Positions 22,506 through 29,281 of a DNA stretch of 35,440 nucleotides are shown in pieces. Position numbers and translations under genes: made by a program. The notes under the pieces were generated by a model. It was not told the origin of the DNA and did not search any database. It saw only the letters and a list, made by a program, of their open reading frames with translations. The stretch's first letter is position 1, and each line of letters begins with the position of its first letter. The stretch is from an uncultured Eubacteriales bacterium (GTDB taxonomy: Bacteria; Bacillota; Clostridia; Christensenellales; Aristaeellaceae): NCBI GenBank assembly GCA_902761825.1, contig CACWLY010000011.1, positions 1 to 35,440 of the forward strand, written 5' to 3'.

Positions 22506-23183
22506 TTACTCAAACAGCGCGATGCCGAGCTTCGCGTACAGCGCATAATCGACCACGTTCTGATCGCTCAGCCCATACTTTTTCCGCGCCGCGAGCACCG
22601 CCCGGGACGTCCCGTCCCCGTATACGCCGTCGGCGCTCCCGAAGTAAAACCCCTGCTGGCTCAGCCGCCGCTGCACCAGCTGCACTGCCGCGCAGCGGTC
22701 GCCCGGGCGCAGCGGCCGCAGGCTGTCCCCCAGCGGGCCGTAAGCTCCGCCCTCGATCACCACCTTCGTCCAGTCCGGCGTCTGCGCGTACAGCTTTTCG
22801 GCGTCCTGCACCCGCAGCCGGATGCAGCCGTGAGAGGCGTTCCCCCCGATGGACTCCGGCCGGTTCGTTCCGTGGATGCCGTACTTTCCCCACGGGACGT
22901 TCAGGCTGAGGAACCGCGTTCCGAACCCCGACATTTCGGTGCGGAATCTGCCGTTGATATAAAAGACGCCGATGGGCGAAGGCGTGGCCCAGGCTCCCGC
23001 GGCGATGGGATAGCGGGCGATCACCGAGGTTCCCTGGTAGAGCGTCAGGCGCTTCATGTCAGTCTCGATCAGGATCCATTTGCTGTCCGGCGCTCCGGCC
23101 GCCGTCCGCACCGCTTCGGGCTGCTGCCCGGCGCAGGCAGCCAGTATCACGATCGCTCCAAGCAGCAAAAAAGCCCGCCGCAC
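22506..23183 (-). CDS. L,D-transpeptidase (YkuD) lipoprotein with peptidoglycan-binding domain
   Basis: 225 aa. GTG 23183 is chosen: GGGAGG is eight bases upstream, while GTG 23192 overlaps it. Lipoprotein signal RRAFLLLGAIVILAAC with lipid-anchor Cys17. YkuD catalytic domain with GKYGIHGTN and the active site SHGCIRL (Cys120, His just before). The C-terminal 65 residues are a peptidoglycan-binding domain 1 (CAAVQLVQRRLSQQGFYFGS, ADGVYGDGTSRAVL). It makes 3-3 cross-links or related bonds outside the membrane. A candidate sigma-E promoter precedes it and spoIIIAA follows, suggesting a role in the spore cortex or engulfment wall. Confidence 0.9.
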   Translation of the reverse strand: MRRAFLLLGAIVILAACAGQQPEAVRTAAGAPDSKWILIETDMKRLTLYQGTSVIARYPIAAGAWATPSPIGVFYINGRFRTEMSGFGTRFLSLNVPWGKYGIHGTNRPESIGGNASHGCIRLRVQDAEKLYAQTPDWTKVVIEGGAYGPLGDSLRPLRPGDRCAAVQLVQRRLSQQGFYFGSADGVYGDGTSRAVLAARKKYGLSDQNVVDYALYAKLGIALFE

Positions 23184-23200
23184 GCATATCACCTCCCGAG

Positions 23201-23229
23201 AGGGTATGCGCGGGCGGGCCGCGATATGC
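23201..23229 (-). promoter_or_regulatory. Candidate sigma-E promoter of the L,D-transpeptidase/spoIIIA unit
   Basis: Minus strand GCATATC (23223-23229), 14-base spacer, CATACCCT (23201-23208). -35 matches KMATATT at six of seven, -10 matches CATACANT at seven of eight. The -10 box is identical to that in front of sigK. Confidence 0.55.
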
Positions 23230-23234
23230 TCCGT

Positions 23235-24908
23235 TTACCGGGCGCTCAGCTTTACGATGGCCTCGTAGGGCTGCAGCAGGCCGCGCTGATGGGTGGGATA
23301 GTTGGAAATCAGCTCGGTCCCCTCCGTCTCGTCCATCAGGGCGCAGGGCGCCTTTTTGTCGGTCCAGTTGAGGGCGACGGTCAGCGTCTGCCCTTCATAC
23401 TCCCGGCGGTATGCCCACACGCAGGGATCGTCCTCCAGCAGCGGAACGAACCTGCCGTACACGATCACGGGATGCGCGTGCCGCAGGGCGATAAGCCTGC
23501 GGTAATAGTTGTATACCGAATTGGGATCGGCGATCTGATCCGCCGCGTTGATCAGCAGATAGTTGCGGTTGACCGGCAGCCACGGCGTGCCGGTGGTGAA
23601 GCCGGCGTTGGGAGCGGCGCTCCACTGCATGGGCGTGCGGGCGTTATCGCGGGAGATGCGTGCGAAATACCGCAGCATATCCTGGGCGTCCACGCGGCCG
23701 GATTCCACCCACTGCCGCCAGGCGTTATGGTTTTCCACGTCCTGATACTGGCTGATATCGGTAAAGTAAATATTGGTCATGCCCAGCTCTTCGCCCTGAT
23801 ACACATAGGGCGTTCCGCGCAGGGTATGGATCAGCGTGGCGAGCATCTTGGCGCTGACGGCGCGGAACAGCTCGCTGTCGTTCCCGTAACGGCTTACCTG
23901 GCGGGGCTGGTCGTGATTGCCCAGATACACGGTGCCCCAGGCTTTGCCCTGCAGGGCCGTCTGCCAGCTGTTCATGGTGGCGCGCACATCGGACAGCGGC
24001 GCGCCGTGATCGCTCCATTTGCCAAGCTCGGTGCCGTCGTTCAGCCCGTCGTTATGGTCGAACGTGAACACCATATTCAATTCGCTTCCGTCCTCGTTGG
24101 CGTAGCGGAGCACGTTTTCGATCGCGCCGCTGGTTTCGCCCACGGTCAGCAAATCGTACTTGTCCAGCACGCGCCGCCGCATTTCCCGCAGATACCGATG
24201 GGTGGTCTCGGTGTGCTGGCAGGAAGGCGCGAAGCTGCCGTACAGCGCGCCGGGATCGACCGGCCCGTCGTTGTAATTTTCCTTGCCGATCATGCCGATC
24301 ACGTCCATGCGGAAACCGTCGATGCCTTTGTCGCACCACCAGGCCATCATTTTGAAAATGCCGTCGCGGACGGCGGGATTGGCCCAGTTCAGATCAGGCT
24401 GTTCCCGGGTGAACAGATGCAGGTAATACTGCCCGCTCTTTTCGTCGTACTCCCAGGCGGAGCCGGAGAAGCAGCTGCCCCAGTTGTTGGGCGGGCCGCC
24501 GTTCACGCCGTCGCGCCAGATGTAGTAATCCCTGTACGGGCTGTCCTTGCCCTTGGCGCTTTCCACAAACCAGCGATGCTCGTTGGAGGAATGATTGGCC
24601 ACCAGATCCATCACCAGCTTCATGCCCCTCGCGTGCACTTCGCCGAGCAGGCGGTCGAAATCCGCCATGGTGCCGAATTCCTTCATGATGGCGTAGTAAT
24701 CCGAAATGTCGTAGCCGTTGTCATGATTGGGCGAAGCGAAAAACGGGCTGCACCAGATCACGTCCACGCCCAGGTTTTTCAGGTAATCCAGATGCTCGGT
24801 AATGCCGTTCAGATCGCCGATGCCGTCGCCGTTTGAATCGGCGAAGGAGCGGGGATAGATCTGATAAACGACCGCTTCCTTCCACCAGGCTTTTTTCTCT
24901 GTCTGCAT
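23235..24908 (-). CDS. GH13 alpha-glucosidase (oligo-1,6-glucosidase type)
   Basis: 557 aa. ATG 24908, GGGAGG four to five bases upstream. GH13 motifs in order: VVYQIYPRSF, DLVANHSS, GFRMDVIG (nucleophile D202), VGETSG (acid/base E258) and YLGNHDQPR (D333). The GDGIGDL loop and NGYDISDYYAI stretch are those of subfamily 31, which contains oligo-1,6-glucosidases and trehalose-6-phosphate hydrolase-like enzymes. No signal peptide, so it acts in the cytoplasm on sugars imported by the ABC transporter encoded just upstream. The linkage it prefers cannot be told from sequence alone. A terminator-like hairpin precedes it. Confidence 0.9.
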   Translation of the reverse strand: MQTEKKAWWKEAVVYQIYPRSFADSNGDGIGDLNGITEHLDYLKNLGVDVIWCSPFFASPNHDNGYDISDYYAIMKEFGTMADFDRLLGEVHARGMKLVMDLVANHSSNEHRWFVESAKGKDSPYRDYYIWRDGVNGGPPNNWGSCFSGSAWEYDEKSGQYYLHLFTREQPDLNWANPAVRDGIFKMMAWWCDKGIDGFRMDVIGMIGKENYNDGPVDPGALYGSFAPSCQHTETTHRYLREMRRRVLDKYDLLTVGETSGAIENVLRYANEDGSELNMVFTFDHNDGLNDGTELGKWSDHGAPLSDVRATMNSWQTALQGKAWGTVYLGNHDQPRQVSRYGNDSELFRAVSAKMLATLIHTLRGTPYVYQGEELGMTNIYFTDISQYQDVENHNAWRQWVESGRVDAQDMLRYFARISRDNARTPMQWSAAPNAGFTTGTPWLPVNRNYLLINAADQIADPNSVYNYYRRLIALRHAHPVIVYGRFVPLLEDDPCVWAYRREYEGQTLTVALNWTDKKAPCALMDETEGTELISNYPTHQRGLLQPYEAIVKLSAR

Positions 24909-24918
24909 GTTTCCTCCC

Positions 24919-24945
24919 AAAAAGAGGGGCAGGAATCCCCGCCCC
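24919..24945 (-). terminator. Terminator-like hairpin between permease and glucosidase genes
   Basis: Minus strand GGGGC/GCCCC stem (24941-24945 with 24926-24930), short loop, then TCTTTTT. It lies between the MalG-like stop (24963) and the glucosidase start, partly over the latter's ribosome site, so the glucosidase may be made at lower level. Confidence 0.55.
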
Positions 24946-24962
24946 ACGGTACATGAGCTGTA

Positions 24963-25862
24963 TTACTTGATGGAGCCTTCCACCATGCCCTGAACGATGT
25001 ACTTCTGCGCGAAGATGTACAGGATGATGATGGGCAGCATGGCCAGCAGCGTGGACACCATGATCAGGTTCCACTGCTTCACGAAGGAGCCGTTGAAGCC
25101 CTGCACGGCCAGCGGGATCGTGCGGATATCGCCCGAAGCGCCCAGCAGCAGCAGGGGCAGCAGGTAGTCGTTCCAGATCCACAGGCCGTTGAGCACCAGC
25201 ACGGTGACGAACACGGGCTGGAGCAGCGGGAAAACGATGCGGAAGAAGGTGCCCGCGCGGCTGCAGCCGTCGATGTCGGCGGCCTCCTCCAGCTCCAGCG
25301 GCACGCTCTTGATGAAGCCGTGGAAGATGAAGATGCTCATGGCTTCGCCGAAGCCCAGATAGGCGAAGATGATGCCCGGATAGCTGCGCAGCATGGGGAT
25401 ATGGATGAAATCGCCCACCTTTTTGAACCACGTCAGCAGCGGGAACATAACCACCTGGAAGGGAATAACCATGGCGGCCACATACATCAGGAACACCAGA
25501 TTGGACCAGCGGGTCTTGTTGCGCACCAGCACCCAGGCGGCCATGGCCGAGAAGATGGAGATGGCGGCCAGGGAGAACACGGTGATGATCAGGCTGTCGC
25601 GCACGGCGGTCAGGAAGTTGAAGGTGGGATTGTTCCACACTTCCTTGATGTTGGCGAACAGATTGCCCACGCTTTCAGGCAGGCCCACGGGCTTGTTGAT
25701 GATCTCGGCGTTGGTGCGCATGGAGTTGAGCACCACGATGACGAAGGGCATCATGAAGAGGATAAAGAGGATCAGCGTTACGATCTCAAGGGCCAGCCGC
25801 CGTCCGGGATGGGGCTGCGAGCCCGCCATGCGCTCGATCTGCGCTTGCTGTTTCTTTGCCAT
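24963..25862 (-). CDS. Sugar ABC transporter permease, MalG-like
   Basis: 299 aa. ATG 25862 shares one base with the stop of the MalF-like gene (TAATG); AAGGAGG is ten bases upstream. Six membrane helices; the EAA loop EEAADIDGCSRAGTFFRIVF contacts the ATPase, and the C-terminus ends in a MalG-like AQKYIVQGMVEGSIK tail. It forms a heterodimer with the MalF-like protein. No ATPase (MsmK/MalK) gene is present in the cluster, so a shared ATPase encoded elsewhere is implied. Confidence 0.92.
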   Translation of the reverse strand: MAKKQQAQIERMAGSQPHPGRRLALEIVTLILFILFMMPFVIVVLNSMRTNAEIINKPVGLPESVGNLFANIKEVWNNPTFNFLTAVRDSLIITVFSLAAISIFSAMAAWVLVRNKTRWSNLVFLMYVAAMVIPFQVVMFPLLTWFKKVGDFIHIPMLRSYPGIIFAYLGFGEAMSIFIFHGFIKSVPLELEEAADIDGCSRAGTFFRIVFPLLQPVFVTVLVLNGLWIWNDYLLPLLLLGASGDIRTIPLAVQGFNGSFVKQWNLIMVSTLLAMLPIIILYIFAQKYIVQGMVEGSIK

Positions 25863-26761
25863 TACGCCTCAACCTCCTTGCTCTTGTTGTAGGAGACCTG
25901 GATAATGGAGAACACCGTCAGCACAATGAAGAACAGTACGGCCTTGGCCTGGCCCTGCGCCATGTTGTTGAACTTGAAGGCGGTCTGATAGATGTTCAGG
26001 GCCAGCAGCTCGGAGCTCTGTACGGGCTTGTTCATAAAGATGCCCACGGGGCCGCCGTTGGTCAGGGCGACATTGACGTCGTACATCTTGAAGCTGTTGG
26101 TCAGCGTCAGGAACAGCGAGATCGTGAAGGCGTTTGCCATCAGCGGGATCTGGATCCTGGTGATGCGCGTCCAGTAGCGCGCGCCGTCCACCTCGGCAGC
26201 CTCCATGACGGACTTGCTGATGCCCTGGATGGACGCCACGTAGATCAGCATGATATAACCGGCGTACTGCCAGGTATTCACGGTGACCAGGGTGAACATC
26301 ACGGTATCCTTGTTGCTGATCAGGGATTTGCTGAGCAGCTCCCAGCCGATGCTCTGGCCGATGGCGGGCAGGATGTTGCTGAACGTGAACTGCCATACCA
26401 GGCCCAGCACGATACCGCCGATCAGGTTGGGCACGAAGAAGCCCGCGCGGTACACGTTGCGGCCGCGGATCTCGCTGGTGACCAGCAGAGAGATCAGGAA
26501 GGCCACCACGTTGACGGTGATGATGTTGAAGATGGTGAATTTCAGCGTCACCAGGAAGGAATGCAGGAAGGCCGGCTCCTGGAAGATGGCCTTGTAGTTT
26601 TCAAGGCCCACCATTTTGCTGTATGTGCCGGTGCCCTGCCAGTCGGTAAAGGAGTAAAAGATACCGTATATGAACGGGATGATGATGACCATGATGAACG
26701 CGAGCAGCGTAGGCACCAGGAACAGAAATTCCGTCAGCTTACGCTTTTGTCTGCTGGTCAT
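25862..26761 (-). CDS. Sugar ABC transporter permease, MalF-like
   Basis: 299 aa. ATG 26761 with GGGGGGG seven to eight bases upstream. Membrane helices begin at about 14 (EFLFLVPTLLAFIMVIIIPF), and the EAA loop is MEAAEVDGARYWTRITRIQI. The WQGTGTYSKMVGLENYK segment is the usual first extracellular loop of this permease type. It pairs with the MalG-like permease and the binding protein at 26852-28084. Confidence 0.92.
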   Translation of the reverse strand: MTSRQKRKLTEFLFLVPTLLAFIMVIIIPFIYGIFYSFTDWQGTGTYSKMVGLENYKAIFQEPAFLHSFLVTLKFTIFNIITVNVVAFLISLLVTSEIRGRNVYRAGFFVPNLIGGIVLGLVWQFTFSNILPAIGQSIGWELLSKSLISNKDTVMFTLVTVNTWQYAGYIMLIYVASIQGISKSVMEAAEVDGARYWTRITRIQIPLMANAFTISLFLTLTNSFKMYDVNVALTNGGPVGIFMNKPVQSSELLALNIYQTAFKFNNMAQGQAKAVLFFIVLTVFSIIQVSYNKSKEVEA

Positions 26762-26797
26762 GCGGATTCCCCCCCCTATCGTTGATTATTGACGAAA

Positions 26798-26832
26798 GGG
26801 GCCGCGCCGAAGGAAATCCCGGGCGCGGCCCC
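26798..26832 (-). terminator. Strong hairpin between binding-protein and permease genes
   Basis: Perfect 11-bp stem GGGGCCGCGCC/GGCGCGGCCCC with a 13-base loop. Only TTT follows on the minus strand. Hairpins of this kind commonly stabilise the binding-protein mRNA or partly stop transcription so that the binding protein is made in excess. Confidence 0.6.
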
Positions 26833-26851
26833 GCAGGTCAGGTCGGTTTGA

Positions 26852-28084
26852 TTATTTGGCGATGCCGGCGATGGCGTCCTTCATCATGGTCTCGAAACCG
26901 TCCACGTCGATGGCGCCCTGCGCGAGCAGCTCATAGTACATACCCAGCGTGCCCATGCCGAAGCCGTCGGGCAGCTTGTACTGCTGCCAGCTGTAGGTCT
27001 TGCCGGCGTTGAACCAGTCGATCACAGCCTTGGTCAGAGGCAGCTCGGACTTGGATTCCACATTGTTGAAGGCCACGAACATACCGGCCTTGTTCAGCAT
27101 GTAATCCACGCCTTCCTCGGTCAGGGGCAGGGAGTTCAGATAAGCGATGGCTTCATCCACGTTGCCGTTCTTGTTGACGACATACCAGGAGGGAGCGTCC
27201 ACCAGGATGCCGTCGGTATCTTCGTGCAGGAAGGCATGGGGCGCATAGCCGATCTCAAACTCGGGATTCAGCTTGATCAGGTTGGGATCCATCCAGTTGC
27301 CCTGATGATAGAAAGCGGCTTTGCCGTTGGCGAAGGCGGCCAGCTGGCTGTCCTGCGTGCCGTTCAGCAGCATTTCCTGCGTGCTGTACTGGAACAGCAG
27401 GGCCACATACTGGCAATACTGATGGAAGCGTTCTTCGTCCACTTTGCCTTCCAGCACCAGGTCGATGATGGTGCTGTCGCCGCGCTGCAGGCCGCCGGCC
27501 AGGTAGACGTTGAAGTTGTGCAGACCGGTTACCCAGGTCATGCCGGTGGTGGTGCCGGCCACCATGGAGACGACCATATCCAGGCCCAGCTCAGCCTTCA
27601 TGCTGTCCAGTTTTTCAAAGGCGGCCTTCAGGGCGTCGAAGTTGGTCAGGGTGGCGGGATCGATGCCGGCCTTGTCCAGGATGTTCTTGTTGTAGGCCAG
27701 GCCATAGCCTTCCACAGCCACGGGGAAGCCGACGACCTTGTCGCCGTCCAGGTAAGCGGAGCCGGTGTACTTGGTCCACTCGGCGCCGGTCTGATCGGCG
27801 ATCTTGTCCTTCCACAGGTCATAGCCGGACTTGCCTTCGATGACCCAGATGTCAGGCTCGCGGCCGGACTGCATTTCGGCCTTCAGTACGGTGTTGTAGT
27901 CGCTGGAGCCGCCGCCGGTGATGACCTTGACGTCAACGCCGGTCTTTTCGGTGTACAGCTTGGCATACGCCTGCATGGCTTCGGTGATTTCCACCTTGTT
28001 CTGGCAGATCACGATATCAGCCAGCGCGGAGGTGGCGGCCAGGGTCAGAACCAGGGCCAGTACGAGGGCGAGAACCTTTTTCAT
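26852..28084 (-). CDS. Sugar ABC transporter substrate-binding protein, MalE-like
   Basis: 410 aa. ATG 28084, AAGGAG eight bases upstream. Signal peptide KKVLALVLALVLTLAATSALA, then a mature protein with the family 1 layout (TGVDVKVITGGGSSDYNTVL, a KAAFYHQGNWMDP stretch and a C-terminal GMYYELLAQGAIDVDG). It likely binds maltose or related oligosaccharides, given the adjacent GH13 enzyme. Oddly the signal has no lipobox Cys: the only nearby Cys, in VICQNK, is not in lipobox context. Gram-positive binding proteins are usually lipid-anchored, so retention at the cell surface must occur otherwise. Confidence 0.9.
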   Translation of the reverse strand: MKKVLALVLALVLTLAATSALADIVICQNKVEITEAMQAYAKLYTEKTGVDVKVITGGGSSDYNTVLKAEMQSGREPDIWVIEGKSGYDLWKDKIADQTGAEWTKYTGSAYLDGDKVVGFPVAVEGYGLAYNKNILDKAGIDPATLTNFDALKAAFEKLDSMKAELGLDMVVSMVAGTTTGMTWVTGLHNFNVYLAGGLQRGDSTIIDLVLEGKVDEERFHQYCQYVALLFQYSTQEMLLNGTQDSQLAAFANGKAAFYHQGNWMDPNLIKLNPEFEIGYAPHAFLHEDTDGILVDAPSWYVVNKNGNVDEAIAYLNSLPLTEEGVDYMLNKAGMFVAFNNVESKSELPLTKAVIDWFNAGKTYSWQQYKLPDGFGMGTLGMYYELLAQGAIDVDGFETMMKDAIAGIAK

Positions 28085-28114
28085 AATGAGGTCTCCTTTA
28101 AAATTATTTTATTC

Positions 28115-28132
28115 AATGCGGCTTGCCGCATT
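28115..28132. promoter_or_regulatory. Perfect inverted repeat in the binding-protein leader
   Basis: AATGCGGC-TT-GCCGCATT, 8 bp each side, between the promoter and the malE-like start. It may be a leader hairpin or a regulator binding site. It does not have the central CG and half-site spacing of LacI-family operators. Confidence 0.45.
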
Positions 28133-28154
28133 AGAATCGCACCGAACTGTCTAT

Positions 28155-28183
28155 ACTATACCATATATCCGTCCAATTGTCCA
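28155..28183 (-). promoter_or_regulatory. Sigma-A promoter of the sugar ABC operon
   Basis: Minus strand -35 TGGACA (28178-28183), 17-base spacer, -10 TATAGT (28155-28160), 71 bases upstream of the binding-protein start. Confidence 0.65.
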
Positions 28184-28195
28184 CCATATTTTATA

Positions 28196-28211
28196 AAAAA
28201 TGCACATTTTT
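28196..28211. promoter_or_regulatory. Palindrome upstream of the sugar operon promoter
   Basis: AAAAATG-CA-CATTTTT, a perfect 16-base inverted repeat 13 bases upstream of the -35 box. The position suits an activator site or an AT-rich promoter upstream element. Confidence 0.35.
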
Positions 28212-28261
28212 AAGGGAGAATAATGTGAAAATATCAAGCAGAAGCGCCGCGCCGTCAAAGC

Positions 28262-28299
28262 AAAAAACGGCGGACAGGCCTTTGTGTGCCTGTCCGCCG
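28262..28299 (-). terminator. Intrinsic terminator after trxB
   Basis: Minus strand 12-bp stem (CGGCGGACAGGC with GCCTGTCCGCCG) and an 8-base loop, followed by TTTTTT. It starts 14 bases past the trxB stop and separates trxB from the sugar operon promoter. Confidence 0.9.
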
Positions 28300-28312
28300 G
28301 GATGCGGCGATT

Positions 28313-29224
28313 TTATTCTTTCGCGTCGAGATACCTGCATGCGCCGACGGCGGCGATCGTGCCGTCCGCGGCGGCGGTGGTCAGCTGACGCACGGCCTTT
28401 CTGCGGCAGTCGCCCGCGGCCCAGACGCCGGGCACGCCGGTGGCGCAGCCTTCGTCGGTTATGAAGAATCCCTGATCGTCGCAGGCGATCAGGCCGCGGA
28501 AGGGCTCGGTATCGGGAAGCCTGCCGATGGTGATGAACAGCCCGGTCACGGGCAGCCGCTTTTCAGCGCCGGTCGCCTGATCGGCAACCGTAACGCCGCC
28601 GAGCCTGTCCTCCCCGGCGAGCGCCGTCACCTTGGCCGCGAGCATTTCCCGCACGTTGCCTTTGGCCGCCATCGCGGCGTAATCGCGCTGATCGCAGGTA
28701 AAATGATCAAACTCCTGGATCACGGTGACGCTCCGGCACAGATCGGCCAGGAACGCGGCCGCCTGCGCGGCGCTGTTGCCGCCGCCGACCACGGCGACGT
28801 CCTCGCCCTTGTGGAAAGCGCCGTCGCAAAGGGCGCAGTAGCTGACGCCGCGGCCCACCAGCTTCTCCTCCCCGGGCAGGCCCAGGGGGCGGTGGCGCGC
28901 GCCGGTGGCCAGAATCACCGCGCGGCCTTCAAAGGTTTTCCGGCCGGTATCCACGATAAAGCCGGTTCCGGTCTTCTCAAGGCTTCTGATCTCTTCCATT
29001 TCGATCCCGCCGCCCAGATCCATCACCTGGGAAAGCAGGGCGTCGGCCAGTTCGTTGCCGCTGACGCCGGGCAGGCCGGGATAATTGTCCACCCGGGGGC
29101 TGGAGGTGATCTGGCCGCCGAAGGTTTCCTTCTCGATGACCGTCACGCTTTTGCCCGCCCGCAGGGCGTACAGCGCTGCGGTCAGTCCCGCGATGCCGCC
29201 GCCGATGATGAGAATATCGGTCAT
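28313..29224 (-). CDS. trxB: Thioredoxin reductase
   Basis: 303 aa, ATG 29224, AAGGAG eight bases upstream. FAD site ILIIGGGIAGLTAALYALRA, the redox pair CALC (C130, C133) in VSYCALCDGAF, NAD(P)H site VAVVGGGNSAAQAA and the C-terminal GVWAAGDCR. The middle Arg pattern expected for NADPH is not clear, so NADH or ferredoxin use cannot be excluded. It lies 57 bases downstream of nrdD with a terminator-like hairpin between. It can reduce TrxA (17655-17969) and possibly the glutaredoxin-like domain fused to NrdD. Confidence 0.92.
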   Translation of the reverse strand: MTDILIIGGGIAGLTAALYALRAGKSVTVIEKETFGGQITSSPRVDNYPGLPGVSGNELADALLSQVMDLGGGIEMEEIRSLEKTGTGFIVDTGRKTFEGRAVILATGARHRPLGLPGEEKLVGRGVSYCALCDGAFHKGEDVAVVGGGNSAAQAAAFLADLCRSVTVIQEFDHFTCDQRDYAAMAAKGNVREMLAAKVTALAGEDRLGGVTVADQATGAEKRLPVTGLFITIGRLPDTEPFRGLIACDDQGFFITDEGCATGVPGVWAAGDCRRKAVRQLTTAAADGTIAAVGACRYLDAKE

Positions 29225-29240
29225 AATGCTTTCTCCTTAC

Positions 29241-29268
29241 AAAAAAGGGGGCCATGCAGGCTCCCCTT
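29241..29268 (-). terminator. Terminator between nrdD and trxB
   Basis: Minus strand stem AAGGGG-A-GCC / GGC-CCCCTT with one bulge and a 5-base loop, followed by TTTT. It lies 13 bases past the nrdD stop. Read-through or a promoter of its own would be needed for trxB; none is evident. Confidence 0.65.
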
Positions 29269-29281
29269 TATTCCGCGGGGC

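Noticed and set aside
28115..28132. LacI-family operator before the sugar operon
   Set aside because: The repeat has an 8-bp GC-rich arm with TT centre, not the central CG and half-site pattern of LacI-family sites.
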